Positions 43,650-51,889 of a stretch of 64,000 bases of DNA are shown here, piece after piece (position 1 is the first letter of the stretch; each line of letters begins with the position of its first letter). The translations under genes were made by a program, and so were the position numbers. The stretch lies in assembly GCF_024721115.1 (NCBI RefSeq), contig NZ_JAMDHK010000016.1:70523-134522 (forward strand). Direction: 5' to 3'. Below the pieces are notes generated by a model, which saw only the letters and a list, made by a program, of their open reading frames with translations, had not been told where the DNA came from and did not search any database. Origin of the DNA: Salipiger pentaromativorans (lineage in GTDB: Bacteria; Pseudomonadota; Alphaproteobacteria; Rhodobacterales; Rhodobacteraceae).

Positions 43650-44225
43650 ATGAAATCCTACCTGCTTGCCGGCCTGCTGGCCGCCGCCCCGCTCGCCGCC
43701 GTCGCCGCCCCCGAAAGCTATGTGCTGGATTCCAGCCACAGCCAGATCGTCTTTTCCTACAACCACCTCGGGTTCTCGACCGGCTACGGCATGTTCTCGG
43801 GTTTCGCGGGCGACATTTCCTATGACGCCGAAGATCCGGCGGCCTCCTCGGTGTCCGTCTCCTTCCCGGTGCGCAGCATGCTGACCGGCTGGGAAGCCCG
43901 GTTCGAGCACTTCATGAGCGACGATTTCTTCGGCGCGACCGACGACAGCGAGCTGGTGACCTTCACCTCCACCGGCATCGAGGTGACCGGCGAGACCACC
44001 GCGCTGATCACCGGCGATCTGACGCTGAACGGCGTGACCAAATCGGTCGTGCTCGACGCCGCGCTGACTCAGGCCGCCGATCACCCGATGGAAGGCAAGC
44101 CCTGGCTGGGTTTCCTGGCCACCACCACGCTGGTGCGTTCGGAGTTCGATCTCGGCATGTTCGCCCCCTATGTGAGCGACGAGGTCGAGGTGCAGATCTC
44201 GATCGAGGCGATGAAGGCCGAATAA
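43650..44225 (+). CDS. YceI-family periplasmic lipocalin-like protein
   Basis: 191 aa with signal peptide (MKSYLLAGLLAAAPLAAVAA). YceI signature is YVLDSSHSQIVFSYNHLGFSTGYGMFSGFAGDISYD, then SVSFPVRSMLTGWEARFEHFMSDDFF and GDLTLNGVTKSVVLD. These bind amphipathic or isoprenoid molecules; function in vivo is unclear. Two terminators follow. Confidence 0.93.
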   Translation: MKSYLLAGLLAAAPLAAVAAPESYVLDSSHSQIVFSYNHLGFSTGYGMFSGFAGDISYDAEDPAASSVSVSFPVRSMLTGWEARFEHFMSDDFFGATDDSELVTFTSTGIEVTGETTALITGDLTLNGVTKSVVLDAALTQAADHPMEGKPWLGFLATTTLVRSEFDLGMFAPYVSDEVEVQISIEAMKAE

Positions 44226-44230
44226 GCCTG

Positions 44231-44264
44231 AAAAGCCGTTACGGTTTTAATCGGTGGCTTTTTT
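44231..44264 (+). terminator. First terminator after YceI gene
   Basis: AAAAGCC/GGCTTTT outer stem with CCG/CGG inner pairs, followed by a T-run. Confidence 0.7.
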
Positions 44265-44271
44265 CCCGTGG

Positions 44272-44303
44272 CCCCCGGAGCGCATCTGCCTCCGGGGGTT
44301 TTC
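44272..44303 (+). terminator. Second terminator after YceI gene
   Basis: 9-bp perfect stem CCCCCGGAG/CTCCGGGGG (44272-44280 with 44290-44298) followed by TTTTC. Confidence 0.75.
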
Positions 44304-44360
44304 TGTTTGCGGGCGGGGCGGGGGGCGCTGCCCCTCGCGCGCCGGGGCGCGCTTTCCCCG

Positions 44361-44386
44361 GCGTATTTTGCGGAAAGATGAAAGGG
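44361..44386 (+). repeat. Dispersed GTATTT..GAAAGATGAAAG element, copy 3
   Basis: GCGTATTTTGCGGAAAGATGAAAGGG between convergent YceI and WYL genes. Confidence 0.7.
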
Positions 44387-44390
44387 CGGA

Positions 44391-45056
44391 TCAGCGGTCG
44401 GGGTAGTCCGAGAGCCGTTTGCCGGGTTCCTCGACGAAGAGCCCGGGCAGCGGGGTGAGCGCGGTCACGCGGTCGAGACGGAAGCGGTCGAAATCGCCGG
44501 TGGTCTCGTTCCAGGCGATGCAGGTCCAGATCCGGCCCCAGTAATCGAGCTGGAGCGGGCGGATGTCCTGCGGGGCGTCGCGGTCGCGGAAGCGCAGGCG
44601 CAGCTTCTGGCGCGCGCGGATCGCGGCGCGCATGGCGGGCATGTGGCGGAACCCCTGGGCGCCGGCCTGGAGGGGATGGGCGGCAAAGCCGAAGCTCGCG
44701 GGCTCGGCGCCGGCCTCTTCGGGCAGCAGCGTGTCGATCCGCGCCGAGAGGCTGCGCGCGGCCTCCGCCAGTTCGGGCATCTCGCCGGCCCCGGCGCCGA
44801 CGGCGGCAAGGCCCAGATGCAGCACCTCGAGCTCGGTCTCGCTGAGTTCGAGCGGCGGCAGGGTGATGCCGCTGCGGGCGGCATAGCCGCGGCCGCGGGT
44901 GCCGCTGACTGGCAGGCCCGAGGCGGCGAGCAGATCCATGTCGCGGTAGATCGTGCGCATGGACACGCCGAATTCCCGCGCCAGCGCCTCGGCGGTATGC
45001 GCGCGCCCGTCCTTGAGGCGCAGCATCAGGGCGTGCAGGCGGTCGGATTTCTTCAT
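44391..45056 (-). CDS. HTH/WYL-domain transcriptional regulator (YafY type)
   Basis: 221 aa. N-terminal helix-turn-helix MKKSDRLHALMLRLKDGRAHTAEALAREFGVSMRTIYRDMDLLAASGLPV, then a WYL ligand domain (LQLDYWGRIWTCIAWNETTGDFDRFRLDRV). WYL regulators often sense nucleic-acid ligands or redox state. It is divergent from tatA; target unknown. Confidence 0.88.
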   Translation of the reverse strand: MKKSDRLHALMLRLKDGRAHTAEALAREFGVSMRTIYRDMDLLAASGLPVSGTRGRGYAARSGITLPPLELSETELEVLHLGLAAVGAGAGEMPELAEAARSLSARIDTLLPEEAGAEPASFGFAAHPLQAGAQGFRHMPAMRAAIRARQKLRLRFRDRDAPQDIRPLQLDYWGRIWTCIAWNETTGDFDRFRLDRVTALTPLPGLFVEEPGKRLSDYPDR

Positions 45057-45264
45057 GCGATTCGGGAACCGGGCGCGGGTGGCGGAAGAGGGCTGTCTTT
45101 CAGATGCGCTCCTGACAGAATAGTGTCAAGGAAGCGCCCGGATTTTCCCCTTCGCCCCGGGGCAGGGCCCGGTTTGGCGCTTTTCGGGGGGCGCGAAAGC
45201 GCCTAGAGATCGGAGACGGATTTCAACGCAGGGCCGGCACGCCGCCCGCGAGAGGAGAAAAGAC

Positions 45265-45480
45265 ATGCTCAACAATATCGGCCTTCCCGGCCTTCTGCTG
45301 ATCGCCGTCGTGGTGCTGGTGCTGTTCGGCCGCGGCAAGATTTCCAACCTCATGGGCGAGGTCGGCAAGGGCATCACCGCCTTCAAGAAAGGCGTCAACG
45401 ACGGCGCCAAGGAACTCGAGGACGCCAAGGCCGACGAAGCCAAGGACGTCACGCCCGCCGACGAGAAGGACAAGGTGTAA
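45265..45480 (+). CDS. tatA: Twin-arginine translocase subunit TatA
   Basis: 71 aa. N-terminal membrane helix ([20 protein letters not shown]) with the FG hinge, amphipathic helix ([16 protein letters not shown]) and acidic tail. Forms the pore rings of Tat export. A GAGAGGAG site precedes the ATG. Confidence 0.95.
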   Translation: MLNNIGLPGLLLIAVVVLVLFGRGKISNLMGEVGKGITAFKKGVNDGAKELEDAKADEAKDVTPADEKDKV

Positions 45481-45486
45481 GCCCCC

Positions 45487-45969
45487 ATGTTCGATCTCGG
45501 CTGGTCGGAACTCATGGTCATCGGCATCGTCGCGCTGATCGTTGTCGGGCCGAAGGATCTGCCGGTGCTGTTCCGCAACGTCGGCCGGTTCATGGGCAAG
45601 GCGCGCGGCATGGCCCGCGAATTTACCCGCGCGATGAACGACGCCGCGGATGAAAGCGGCGTGCGCGATGTGGCCAAGACCTTCAAGACCGCGACCAACC
45701 CGCTGGGCTCGGCGCTGGACGGGGTCAAGGACGCGGCCCGCGCCATGACCGACCCGACGCCCGAGCGCAAGGACGAGGGGCTCAAGGAAGACCCCGCCGC
45801 GCTCGACCCCGAGCGCGAGGCCGCCAAGCGCCGCATCGAGGCGAGCGCCGCGCGCTCGGCCGCCGACCGGCAGAAGCGCGAGGCGGAGCAGGCGGCGAAA
45901 CGCGCCGAAGAGGCCGCTGCCAAGGCCGCCGAGCTGGAAGCGGCGCTGAAAAAAGACGGTGAGGCATGA
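45487..45969 (+). CDS. tatB: Twin-arginine translocase subunit TatB
   Basis: 160 aa. Begins MFDLGWSELMVIGIVALIVVGPKDLP, typical of TatB with the conserved Glu8 in the helix and PKDLP hinge, then an amphipathic helix and a long charged tail. Starts six bases after tatA and overlaps tatC by ATGA. The alanine/lysine/glutamate tail is coiled-coil like. Confidence 0.95.
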   Translation: MFDLGWSELMVIGIVALIVVGPKDLPVLFRNVGRFMGKARGMAREFTRAMNDAADESGVRDVAKTFKTATNPLGSALDGVKDAARAMTDPTPERKDEGLKEDPAALDPEREAAKRRIEASAARSAADRQKREAEQAAKRAEEAAAKAAELEAALKKDGEA

Positions 45970-46949
45970 GCCAGGCAGAGAATGACGAGATCGACGACAG
46001 CTCGGCGCCGCTGATCGAGCATCTGGCAGAGCTGCGCACGCGGCTCATCCGGGCGGTGATCGCCTTTATCATCGGCATCGTGCTGGCCTTCACGGTCGCC
46101 GAGCCGATCCTGCAATTCCTGCTGGGCCCGATCGAGGCCACGCTGCGCGAGCTGGGCGACCCGTCGCCGACGATGCAATATACCTCGCCGCAGGAATATC
46201 TTTTCACGCTGTTCCGCATCTCGATGGTCTTCGGCTTTGCGCTGGCCTTCCCGGTGATCTCCTATCAGCTCTGGCGCTTCGTGGCGCCGGGGCTCTACAA
46301 ATCCGAGAAGGGGGCGTTCCTGCCCTTCCTCATCGCCTCGCCGGTGATGTTCCTGCTGGGCGCGAGCTTTGCCCATTTCGTGGTGACGCCGCTGGCGATG
46401 TCCTTCTTCCTGGGCTTCGCGGATGTCTCCTCGATCTTCGCCAACCTGCTGTCGACGGCGGCGGACAGGGTGAGCGACGGGGTGACGGGTGTGCAAGCCG
46501 CAGAGCCCGCGATGGTTCCCGAGACGACCGAGGGTATCAAGATCACCTTCTTCGGCAAGGTGAACGAGAGCCTCGACATCACGCTGAAATTCATCATCGC
46601 CTTCGGGCTCTGCTTTCAGCTGCCGGTGTTGCTGACGCTGATGGGCAAGGCGGGGCTGGTCTCGGCCGCCGGTCTCGGCTCGGTGCGCAAATATGCGGTG
46701 GTGGCGATCCTGGTTCTGGCCGCGCTGGTCACCCCGCCGGATGTGACCACGCAGGCCATTCTCTTCACCGTGGTCTACGGGTTGTATGAAATCTCGATCT
46801 TCCTTGTCCGCATGGTCGAGAAGAAGCGCGAGGAAGAGCTGAAATCGCAGGGTCTGTGGTTCGAGGAAGAGCCCGACACCGAGAACGATCCGCTGCTCAA
46901 GGAGTTCGACGAGGACGACGGCGAACCGGAAGAGGACGACAAGAAGTGA
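45966..46949 (+). CDS. tatC: Twin-arginine translocase subunit TatC
   Basis: 327 aa with six membrane helices. N-terminal LIEHLAELRTRLI, the signature YQLWRFVAPGLYKSEKGAFLPF, and an acidic C-terminus (EEPDTENDPLLKEFDEDD). Receptor for RR signal peptides together with TatB. A likely client in this window is the DUF1513 protein. Confidence 0.95.
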   Translation: MSQAENDEIDDSSAPLIEHLAELRTRLIRAVIAFIIGIVLAFTVAEPILQFLLGPIEATLRELGDPSPTMQYTSPQEYLFTLFRISMVFGFALAFPVISYQLWRFVAPGLYKSEKGAFLPFLIASPVMFLLGASFAHFVVTPLAMSFFLGFADVSSIFANLLSTAADRVSDGVTGVQAAEPAMVPETTEGIKITFFGKVNESLDITLKFIIAFGLCFQLPVLLTLMGKAGLVSAAGLGSVRKYAVVAILVLAALVTPPDVTTQAILFTVVYGLYEISIFLVRMVEKKREEELKSQGLWFEEEPDTENDPLLKEFDEDDGEPEEDDKK

Positions 46950-47788
46950 GCAAATCCGCGCTGAAACGCATCGCGGCGGCGCTGGAGCGCATGGCGCCCG
47001 CGCCGCTCGACGCCCCCGATTTCGACGCCGCCGAAGCCTTTGTCTGGCACCGCGATCCCGACCGTCTGGAGCCGGTGCAGAAGGTGAGCCGCGTGCCGCT
47101 GCGGCTGCTTATCGGTATCGACCGGACCCGCGACACGCTGCTGCAGAACACCGCGCAGTTCGCCCGGGGGATGCCCGCGAACAACGCCCTGCTCTGGGGG
47201 TCGCGCGGGATGGGAAAATCCAGCCTTGTCAAAGCGGTCTGTGCCGAAGTTCGCGCACAGGGAGAGGATCTGAAACTGGTCGAGCTGCAGCGCGAGGATC
47301 TGGGCTCGGTGGCGCGCCTGCTGAACCTGCTGCGCGGCTCCGAGAAGCGCTTCGTGCTGTTTTGCGACGACCTGTCGTTCAGCCATGACGACCAGCATTA
47401 CAAGAGCCTCAAGGCAGTGCTCGACGGCGGCATCGAGGGGCGGCCCGAGAACGTGCTGTTCTACGCCACCTCGAACCGCCGCCACCTGATGCCGCGCGAC
47501 ATGATCGAGAACGAGCGCAGCTCGGCGATCAACCCGAGCGAGGCGGTGGAGGAAAAGGTCTCGTTGTCCGACCGGTTCGGGCTGTGGCTCGGCTTCCACC
47601 CCTGTTCGCAGGACGAGTATCTCGACATGATCCGCGGCTATTGCAGCGCCTACGGGGTGCGTGTCGAGGAGGAGGAACTGCGCGCCGAGGCCATCGAATG
47701 GCAGGCAACGCGCGGTGCGCGCTCGGGGCGGGTGGCCTGGCAGTTCTTCACCGATCTTGCCGGCCGGAAGGGCGTGCCGCTGTCTTGA
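46946..47788 (+). CDS. DUF815-family ATPase (AAA-like) coupled to tatC
   Basis: 280 aa. Walker A LLWGSRGMGKSSLV (about 82-95), Walker B RFVLFCDDLSF (about 133-143), sensor TSNRRHLMPRDM. This is the DUF815/AAA cytosolic ATPase family. GTG start at 46946 overlaps the tatC stop. No direct role in Tat export is established; the four-base overlap suggests co-regulation. Confidence 0.88.
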   Translation: MSKSALKRIAAALERMAPAPLDAPDFDAAEAFVWHRDPDRLEPVQKVSRVPLRLLIGIDRTRDTLLQNTAQFARGMPANNALLWGSRGMGKSSLVKAVCAEVRAQGEDLKLVELQREDLGSVARLLNLLRGSEKRFVLFCDDLSFSHDDQHYKSLKAVLDGGIEGRPENVLFYATSNRRHLMPRDMIENERSSAINPSEAVEEKVSLSDRFGLWLGFHPCSQDEYLDMIRGYCSAYGVRVEEEELRAEAIEWQATRGARSGRVAWQFFTDLAGRKGVPLS

Positions 47789-47850
47789 TCGGCTGGCGGC
47801 GCCGTCCGGAAGACCATGGAGGATCCTCGGGGCGTAGCCGTGGCGAAGGC

Positions 47851-47915
47851 GCGTATTTGGAAAGAGAAGAAGGGCAAGAGCGCGTCTGGCCTCTTCTTCT
47901 CTTTGGCAAATACGC
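47851..47915. repeat. Long inverted repeat made of two opposing GCGTATTT elements (copies 4 and 8)
   Basis: Left arm GCGTATTTGGAAAGAGAAGA (47851-47870) continuing AGGG, right arm CCTCTTCTTC (47890 onward) continuing to CAAATACGC (47915). They pair almost fully around a loop of about 15 bases, making a roughly 24-bp stem. It lies between convergent genes and may serve as a bidirectional terminator. Confidence 0.75.
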
Positions 47916-47963
47916 ATGGCCGGAGAGGGCCGCTTTCGGAAGGATCGGCAGGGGCGCTGCCGC

Positions 47964-49157
47964 TCAGCGCAGATAGCTCATCGGGTCGACGCTGTCGAAG
48001 CCCTTGCGCACCTCGAAATGCAGGAAGCTCGGCTCGCCCGCGCGCACCTTGCCGATGCTCTGGCCGCGGCTCACCGCATCGCCCTTCTGGACGCTGAGAT
48101 TGTCCACATGGGTGTAGATCGACAGCACGTCGTCGGGGTGGCGGATCACCACGATCTGGACATTGTCGGTATTGGTGGTGATCGCCGCGACCGTGCCGCT
48201 GGCGGCGGCGCTGACCGGGGCGCCCGCCGGGGCCGAAATGTCGATCCCCTCATTCTTGCCCTTGGCATATTCGCGGATGATGCTGCCGCTCACCGGCATC
48301 GCCATGGCGGCTTTGGCCGCCGTCGCCTTGGCCGCCTGCGTCTGGCCGATGTCGGCCACCGGCTTGGCGGTGGCCTTGGCGGCGCTGGCGGCGGCTTCGG
48401 CCGCCGAGGGCTGGTCCTTGGGCAGCGGCTGCGAGGCCGAGGGCGGCTCGGGGGTGGGGGAGCCGACGCCGGGGGGCGTGTCGTTCGTCGGTGCGGCGGC
48501 GGTCTGTTCGACCACCGGGATCAGCAGGTACTGGCCTTCGCGCAGCGAGAAATTGCGGTCGAGCCCGTTCCAGTCCGCCAGCGCCCGGGGGGTGACGTTG
48601 TAGAGCCGCGCGATCGTATAGGCGGTTTCGCCCCGGGCCACCTTGTGGCGGATGGGCTCGACTCCGGTCTGCGGCGGCGGCGCGGTCTGCGCCGGGGTCG
48701 CGGGGGCGTTGTCGATGGCGTTGCCCGCCAGCGTGGTGATATCGACCTCGGCGGCGGGCCGGATCGGGCCGGTGCCGGCGGCGCCGGTTGCGGGCGAGGG
48801 TTCGGTGACGCGGCGGGGCAGGGCGATGATCTCGCCGGTGCGCAGGGAGTCGTCGGTCTGGATGCCGTTATAGCGCGCCAGCTCTCCCGCCGGCAGGCCG
48901 ACGCGGGTGGCGACGTCGTTCAGCGTGTCGCCGCGCCGCGCCACCGCCACCTGGTAATTGGGGTAGGAGATGACCCCGCGGTCGTCCGGCGCGGGCCGGT
49001 CGGCAACCGCCGAGAGCGCCGCCTGGCTGGTATCGACCGACCCGCCCATCCGGCCGCGCATGTCGTAGTCGAAGGGCTGCGAGCAGGCGCCGAGCGCGGC
49101 AACCAGCACCAGCGGCGCGCCAAGGCGCAGGGAACGGGGGCGGTAAAGACGGTCCAT
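47964..49157 (-). CDS. nlpD: NlpD/EnvC-like LysM lipoprotein with degenerate LytM domain
   Basis: 397 aa lipoprotein: signal with lipobox LGACS (Cys near residue 25), two LysM repeats (about 65-115, VARRGDTLNDVATRVGLPAGELARYNG; about 168-213, VARGETAYTIARLYNVTPRALADWNG), a proline/alanine-rich linker and a C-terminal M23/LytM domain. Zinc ligands are lost (NEGIDIS instead of H...D; SFLHFEV instead of HLH). This matches NlpD-type amidase activators rather than an active endopeptidase. It lies downstream of surE-pcm as in many bacteria. Confidence 0.9.
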   Translation of the reverse strand: MDRLYRPRSLRLGAPLVLVAALGACSQPFDYDMRGRMGGSVDTSQAALSAVADRPAPDDRGVISYPNYQVAVARRGDTLNDVATRVGLPAGELARYNGIQTDDSLRTGEIIALPRRVTEPSPATGAAGTGPIRPAAEVDITTLAGNAIDNAPATPAQTAPPPQTGVEPIRHKVARGETAYTIARLYNVTPRALADWNGLDRNFSLREGQYLLIPVVEQTAAAPTNDTPPGVGSPTPEPPSASQPLPKDQPSAAEAAASAAKATAKPVADIGQTQAAKATAAKAAMAMPVSGSIIREYAKGKNEGIDISAPAGAPVSAAASGTVAAITTNTDNVQIVVIRHPDDVLSIYTHVDNLSVQKGDAVSRGQSIGKVRAGEPSFLHFEVRKGFDSVDPMSYLR

Positions 49158-49220
49158 CTCGATATCCTCAGATGCGCCCCTTGTCTCCGGGACGTCACGG
49201 CAACCCTGCCGGTTACGGGC

Positions 49221-49865
49221 CTAGCTGTCCTTGGCCAACCCTTCCACCAGCGGTACGAAACGCACGGGGCGCAGCTCGTCATAGTCATAGCCCTGATCGG
49301 TGCGCGTGACGCGGATCAGATGCTGGACGGCGTCGGACTGCCCCACCGGCACAACCATGATACCGCCAATCCGAAGCTGGGCCAAGAGCGGGCCCGGCGG
49401 GTCTTCGGCGGCGGCGGTGACAAGAATGCGATCAAACGGCGCCTGATCGGGCAGGCCGAAGCTGCCATCGGCGGTGAAGGCGGTGATGTTCACCAGATCC
49501 AGCGCCTCGAAGACCGCGCGGGCCTCGGCCACCAGCCGGCGGTGGCGGTCCACCGTATAGACCCGGCGGGCGAGCTGGCTGAGGATCGCCGCCTGATAGC
49601 CCGAGCCGGTGCCGATCTCGAGCACCTTCTCGCGGCCCGTGAGCTTCAGCGCCTGGGTCATCAGCCCGACGACCGAGGGCTGCGAGATGGTCTGGCCGCA
49701 GGGGATGGGCAGCGGCATGTCCTCATAGGCGCGTTCGGTGAAATAGCCTTTGACAAAGGCGCCGCGGTCGATCTTTTCCATCGCCCTCAGCACGGTCGTG
49801 TCGGTCACCCCGTGCGAGCGGAGCGCGAAGAGAAACTGCATCTTGGCTTCGGCGTCGAAGCTCAT
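49221..49865 (-). CDS. pcm: Protein-L-isoaspartate O-methyltransferase
   Basis: 214 aa. Repairs isoaspartyl residues with S-adenosylmethionine. Motifs: [38 protein letters not shown] (motif I) and [32 protein letters not shown]. It overlaps surE by ATGA. Confidence 0.95.
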   Translation of the reverse strand: MSFDAEAKMQFLFALRSHGVTDTTVLRAMEKIDRGAFVKGYFTERAYEDMPLPIPCGQTISQPSVVGLMTQALKLTGREKVLEIGTGSGYQAAILSQLARRVYTVDRHRRLVAEARAVFEALDLVNITAFTADGSFGLPDQAPFDRILVTAAAEDPPGPLLAQLRIGGIMVVPVGQSDAVQHLIRVTRTDQGYDYDELRPVRFVPLVEGLAKDS

Positions 49866-50647
49866 GCGAAGGCGTCTTTCAGGCTGGCCAGCGCATCATG
49901 GGCGGTGAGATCGGCGCGCATGGGCGTCACGGAGATATGGCCGGCGAGATTGGCGTCGGCATCGCTGCCCGGGCTGGCGGCGGCGCGCTGGTCGCCGCCA
50001 CGGATCCACAGGAAGCGGCGGCCCGAAGGCGACAGATGCGGTTCGGTGGTGAACTGCGTGCCCCGGCGCTTGCCCTGGGGCACAAGCCGGGTGCCCTGGA
50101 CCTTGGCGGCGGGTAGCGGCGGGAAATTCACGTTCCAGAACAGCCGGTAATCGCCGGGCTCGTCGGGGCGGGCAGCGAGGATCTGGCGGATCACCGCGGC
50201 GCCATGGACGGCGGCGGCCTCGAACGGGTTCTCGAGCCCGCGCGTCTCGGGGCCGAGATATTGCGACAGCGCGATGGCCGGCAGACCCTGAAGCGAGGCT
50301 TCGAGCGCACCGCCCAGCGTGCCGGAATAAAGCGTGTTCTCGGCGGAATTGTTGCCCCGGTTGACACCGGAGAGGACCAGATCCGGCGGCGCGTCCTTCA
50401 TCACGTCATGCAGACCGGCAAGCACGCAATCGGCGGGGCTGCCTTCGGCGGCCCAGCGGCGCGGGCCCATCTCGGCGATCATCATCGGGTGGGTGTAGCT
50501 GATGCAATGCGCGACGCCCGATTGCTCGAAGGCGGGGGCCACGGTCCAGACCTCGCCTTCCGGTCCCGCGATCTCGGTGGCGATGGCTTCGAGAACCGCC
50601 AGCCCGGGAGCGTTGATCCCGTCGTCATTGGTGATGAGAATGCGCAT
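49862..50647 (-). CDS. surE: 5'/3'-nucleotidase SurE
   Basis: 261 aa. Metal-dependent survival phosphatase. N-terminal [16 protein letters not shown] with the Asp pair, VAPAFEQSG, and [22 protein letters not shown]. Classical surE-pcm-nlpD order. Confidence 0.96.
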   Translation of the reverse strand: MRILITNDDGINAPGLAVLEAIATEIAGPEGEVWTVAPAFEQSGVAHCISYTHPMMIAEMGPRRWAAEGSPADCVLAGLHDVMKDAPPDLVLSGVNRGNNSAENTLYSGTLGGALEASLQGLPAIALSQYLGPETRGLENPFEAAAVHGAAVIRQILAARPDEPGDYRLFWNVNFPPLPAAKVQGTRLVPQGKRRGTQFTTEPHLSPSGRRFLWIRGGDQRAAASPGSDADANLAGHISVTPMRADLTAHDALASLKDAFA

Positions 50648-50756
50648 GAAAGCCCCTGTCTTTCCGCCTGAATAGGGAAAGTGGCGGCGCGGGGCAAGCG
50701 GCGGAGGCCGGTTGCGGCGCCGGCCCCGCCGCGGAAGGCGGCAAGGGCCGGTTTTT

Positions 50757-50782
50757 GAGTATTTATCGGAAAGATGAAAGGG
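50757..50782 (+). repeat. Dispersed GTATTT..GAAAGATGAAAG element, copy 5
   Basis: GAGTATTTATCGGAAAGATGAAAGGG between surE and the SDR gene. Confidence 0.7.
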
Positions 50783-50803
50783 CTGCCGGGCCCCCTGGCG
50801 GGA

Positions 50804-51451
50804 TCAGCCCAGGCCGATCTCGTCGAGCAGCCGTTTCGCCTCGTCGAAGGGGCTGGCCAGCGCGGTCTTGTCCTCGCCGGGATGAAAGCGCATGCGGGTC
50901 GCGGTGTTCATCGGCTTCGGCGCGAGGATGTGGACGCGGGGGCCGGTCTTGACGCTTTCCGCCTGCCAGCTTCGCGCCAGCGCGATCTGCGCGGCTTTGG
51001 TGCTGCCGTAATGGGCGTAGAATTTCTCGCCCGCATGCGGGTCGTCGAAGAAGAGCGCTTGACCCTGCTCGCCGAGCAGCGGTGCCATATAGGGGATGAG
51101 ATGGCCCATCGGCGTCAGGTTGACGGCGATGGAGCGGTCCCAGTCCTTGGAATCCATGTGGCTTGCGGGGGCCAGCGGCGCGGCGTGGATCGCCGTGTGC
51201 ACCCAGAGCGCGGCGCCGCCCCAGCGGTCGTGGATGGCGCGGCAAAGCTGGGCCATGGCCTCGGGCTTGGTGATGTCCATGGGGGCCAGCGTGGCGTTGC
51301 CGCCGCGGGCCTTGATACGGTCGTCGAGCTCTTCGAGCGCCCCCACGGTGCGGGCGACGGCAACGACATGGAAGCGGGGCGCAAGCGCCTCGGCCAGGGC
51401 GAAGCCCAGGCCGCGCGAGGCGCCGGTCACAATGGCGATCTGATCGGTCAT
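50804..51451 (-). CDS. SDR-family oxidoreductase-like protein lacking the canonical serine
   Basis: 215 aa. Glycine motif TGASRGLG (9-16) and YGSTK near the expected YxxxK, but the upstream catalytic serine position is occupied by FFDD residues. WVHTAIHA replaces the usual NNAG. ATG 51451; the longer frame is unlikely. It may use an atypical mechanism or be a binding protein. It is 32 bases after the small gene upstream. Confidence 0.8.
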   Translation of the reverse strand: MTDQIAIVTGASRGLGFALAEALAPRFHVVAVARTVGALEELDDRIKARGGNATLAPMDITKPEAMAQLCRAIHDRWGGAALWVHTAIHAAPLAPASHMDSKDWDRSIAVNLTPMGHLIPYMAPLLGEQGQALFFDDPHAGEKFYAHYGSTKAAQIALARSWQAESVKTGPRVHILAPKPMNTATRMRFHPGEDKTALASPFDEAKRLLDEIGLG

Positions 51452-51483
51452 GTCCGCCCCCTTGGCCCGCCGCGCGGGCTTTG

Positions 51484-51747
51484 TCAACGTGTCGCCGGCA
51501 GCTCCAGCCATTGCGCCGCGCCGCCGCGCGCCAGCGCGATGCGCGTGGCGTCGATCGCCACGACCTGCTGGCCTTGCACCCGGTCGCCGACCGCGACGGT
51601 CTCGGTGCGCCCGCCGGGCAGGCGGATGAGCGCCTCGGGCGCGCTTTCGGTGCCGAAGATGCCGAGCAGCAGCGGGCCGCGATTGGGGATCTTCGCCGAT
51701 TGGGTCGCGCTTTCGGCGACGTTCTGAGGGGTTTGGGATTGAGCCAT
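51484..51747 (-). CDS. PilP/GspC-like small protein of unknown function
   Basis: 87 aa. After a polar N-terminus, GPLLLGIFGTESAPEALIRLPGGRTETVAVGDRVQGQQVVAIDATRIAL is an HR-type fold as in GspC/PilP domains. No signal peptide or other secretion genes are nearby, so a secretion role is not supported. Between purF and the SDR gene. Confidence 0.6.
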   Translation of the reverse strand: MAQSQTPQNVAESATQSAKIPNRGPLLLGIFGTESAPEALIRLPGGRTETVAVGDRVQGQQVVAIDATRIALARGGAAQWLELPATR

Positions 51748-51889
51748 GATGGCGCTGTATCTCTCGCGTTGTTGTCAGACGCGGGCAGATACAGGCCGTA
51801 TGGAGGATAAAAAAGACCGGTGCCTGTCACGCCGCCGTGAGAGGCTTTGTCATGCGCGGGCCGCCGCCGCCGGAGCGGCGGAAGCGCGC

